A DNA stretch of 5,397 nt from an uncultured Prevotellaceae bacterium. Its GTDB lineage: Bacteria > Bacteroidota > Bacteroidia > Bacteroidales > Bacteroidaceae. Both the position numbers and the translations under genes were made by a program. Location of the stretch: assembly GCA_946415695.1 (NCBI GenBank), contig CAMKTM010000166.1, forward strand, positions 1-5,397. Reading direction: 5' to 3'. Each line of letters starts with the position of its first letter. Positions within the stretch are counted from its first letter, which is position 1. Positions 5,365 through 5,397 of this stretch are shown here, in pieces. The notes under the pieces are model-generated. The model did no database searches, was not told the origin of the DNA, and worked only from the letters and a program-made list of their open reading frames with translations.

Positions 5365-5397
5365 GCCCTCAGCATCCCAAACTATCCTCTTACCTCT

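Overview
The window looks like a housekeeping chromosomal segment from a Bacteroidales bacterium, most likely Prevotellaceae-like, though genus and species cannot be fixed from this sequence alone. The evidence is a MurF-alanine racemase fusion, an adjacent GSCFA-family gene, a Dxs with Bacteroidetes-style sequence, consensus TAnnTTTG -7 boxes, and A-rich leaders without Shine-Dalgarno sequences. Coding DNA is GC-rich, while the spacers are AT-rich and full of short repeats.

Layout. Positions 1-1895 (minus) hold the first 631 codons of a bifunctional MurF/Alr protein whose C-terminus runs off the left edge. After a 127-bp spacer of AT-rich and heptad repeats comes 2023-2940 (minus), a GSCFA-domain protein. 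GSCFA and murF-alr point the same way, and no consensus promoter lies between them, so they are probably one transcription unit driven by a good promoter at 2969-3000. Positions 2941-3433 form a 493-bp divergent intergenic region containing a perfect 30-bp inverted repeat with a 22-bp direct repeat nested in it. Positions 3434-5311 (plus) encode a complete Dxs (625 aa, GTG start) with its own -7 box at 3403-3410. Positions 5312-5397 are a repeat-rich 3' spacer with a possible -7 box for a gene beyond the window.

Functionally, murF-alr makes D-alanine and adds D-Ala-D-Ala to the peptidoglycan precursor. Dxs makes DXP, the first intermediate of the MEP isoprenoid pathway, which ultimately also supplies the undecaprenyl carrier used in wall synthesis. 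GSCFA proteins are uncharacterised SGNH-hydrolase-like proteins; a wall or envelope role here is only suggested by the neighbour.

I see no defence system, transposase, tRNA, rRNA or CRISPR array. The unusual content is in the repeats: a 78-bp (26-codon) palindromic repeat sitting in frame inside the GSCFA gene, the long hairpin between the divergent promoters, and stop-codon-containing heptad repeats beginning at or near gene 3' ends.
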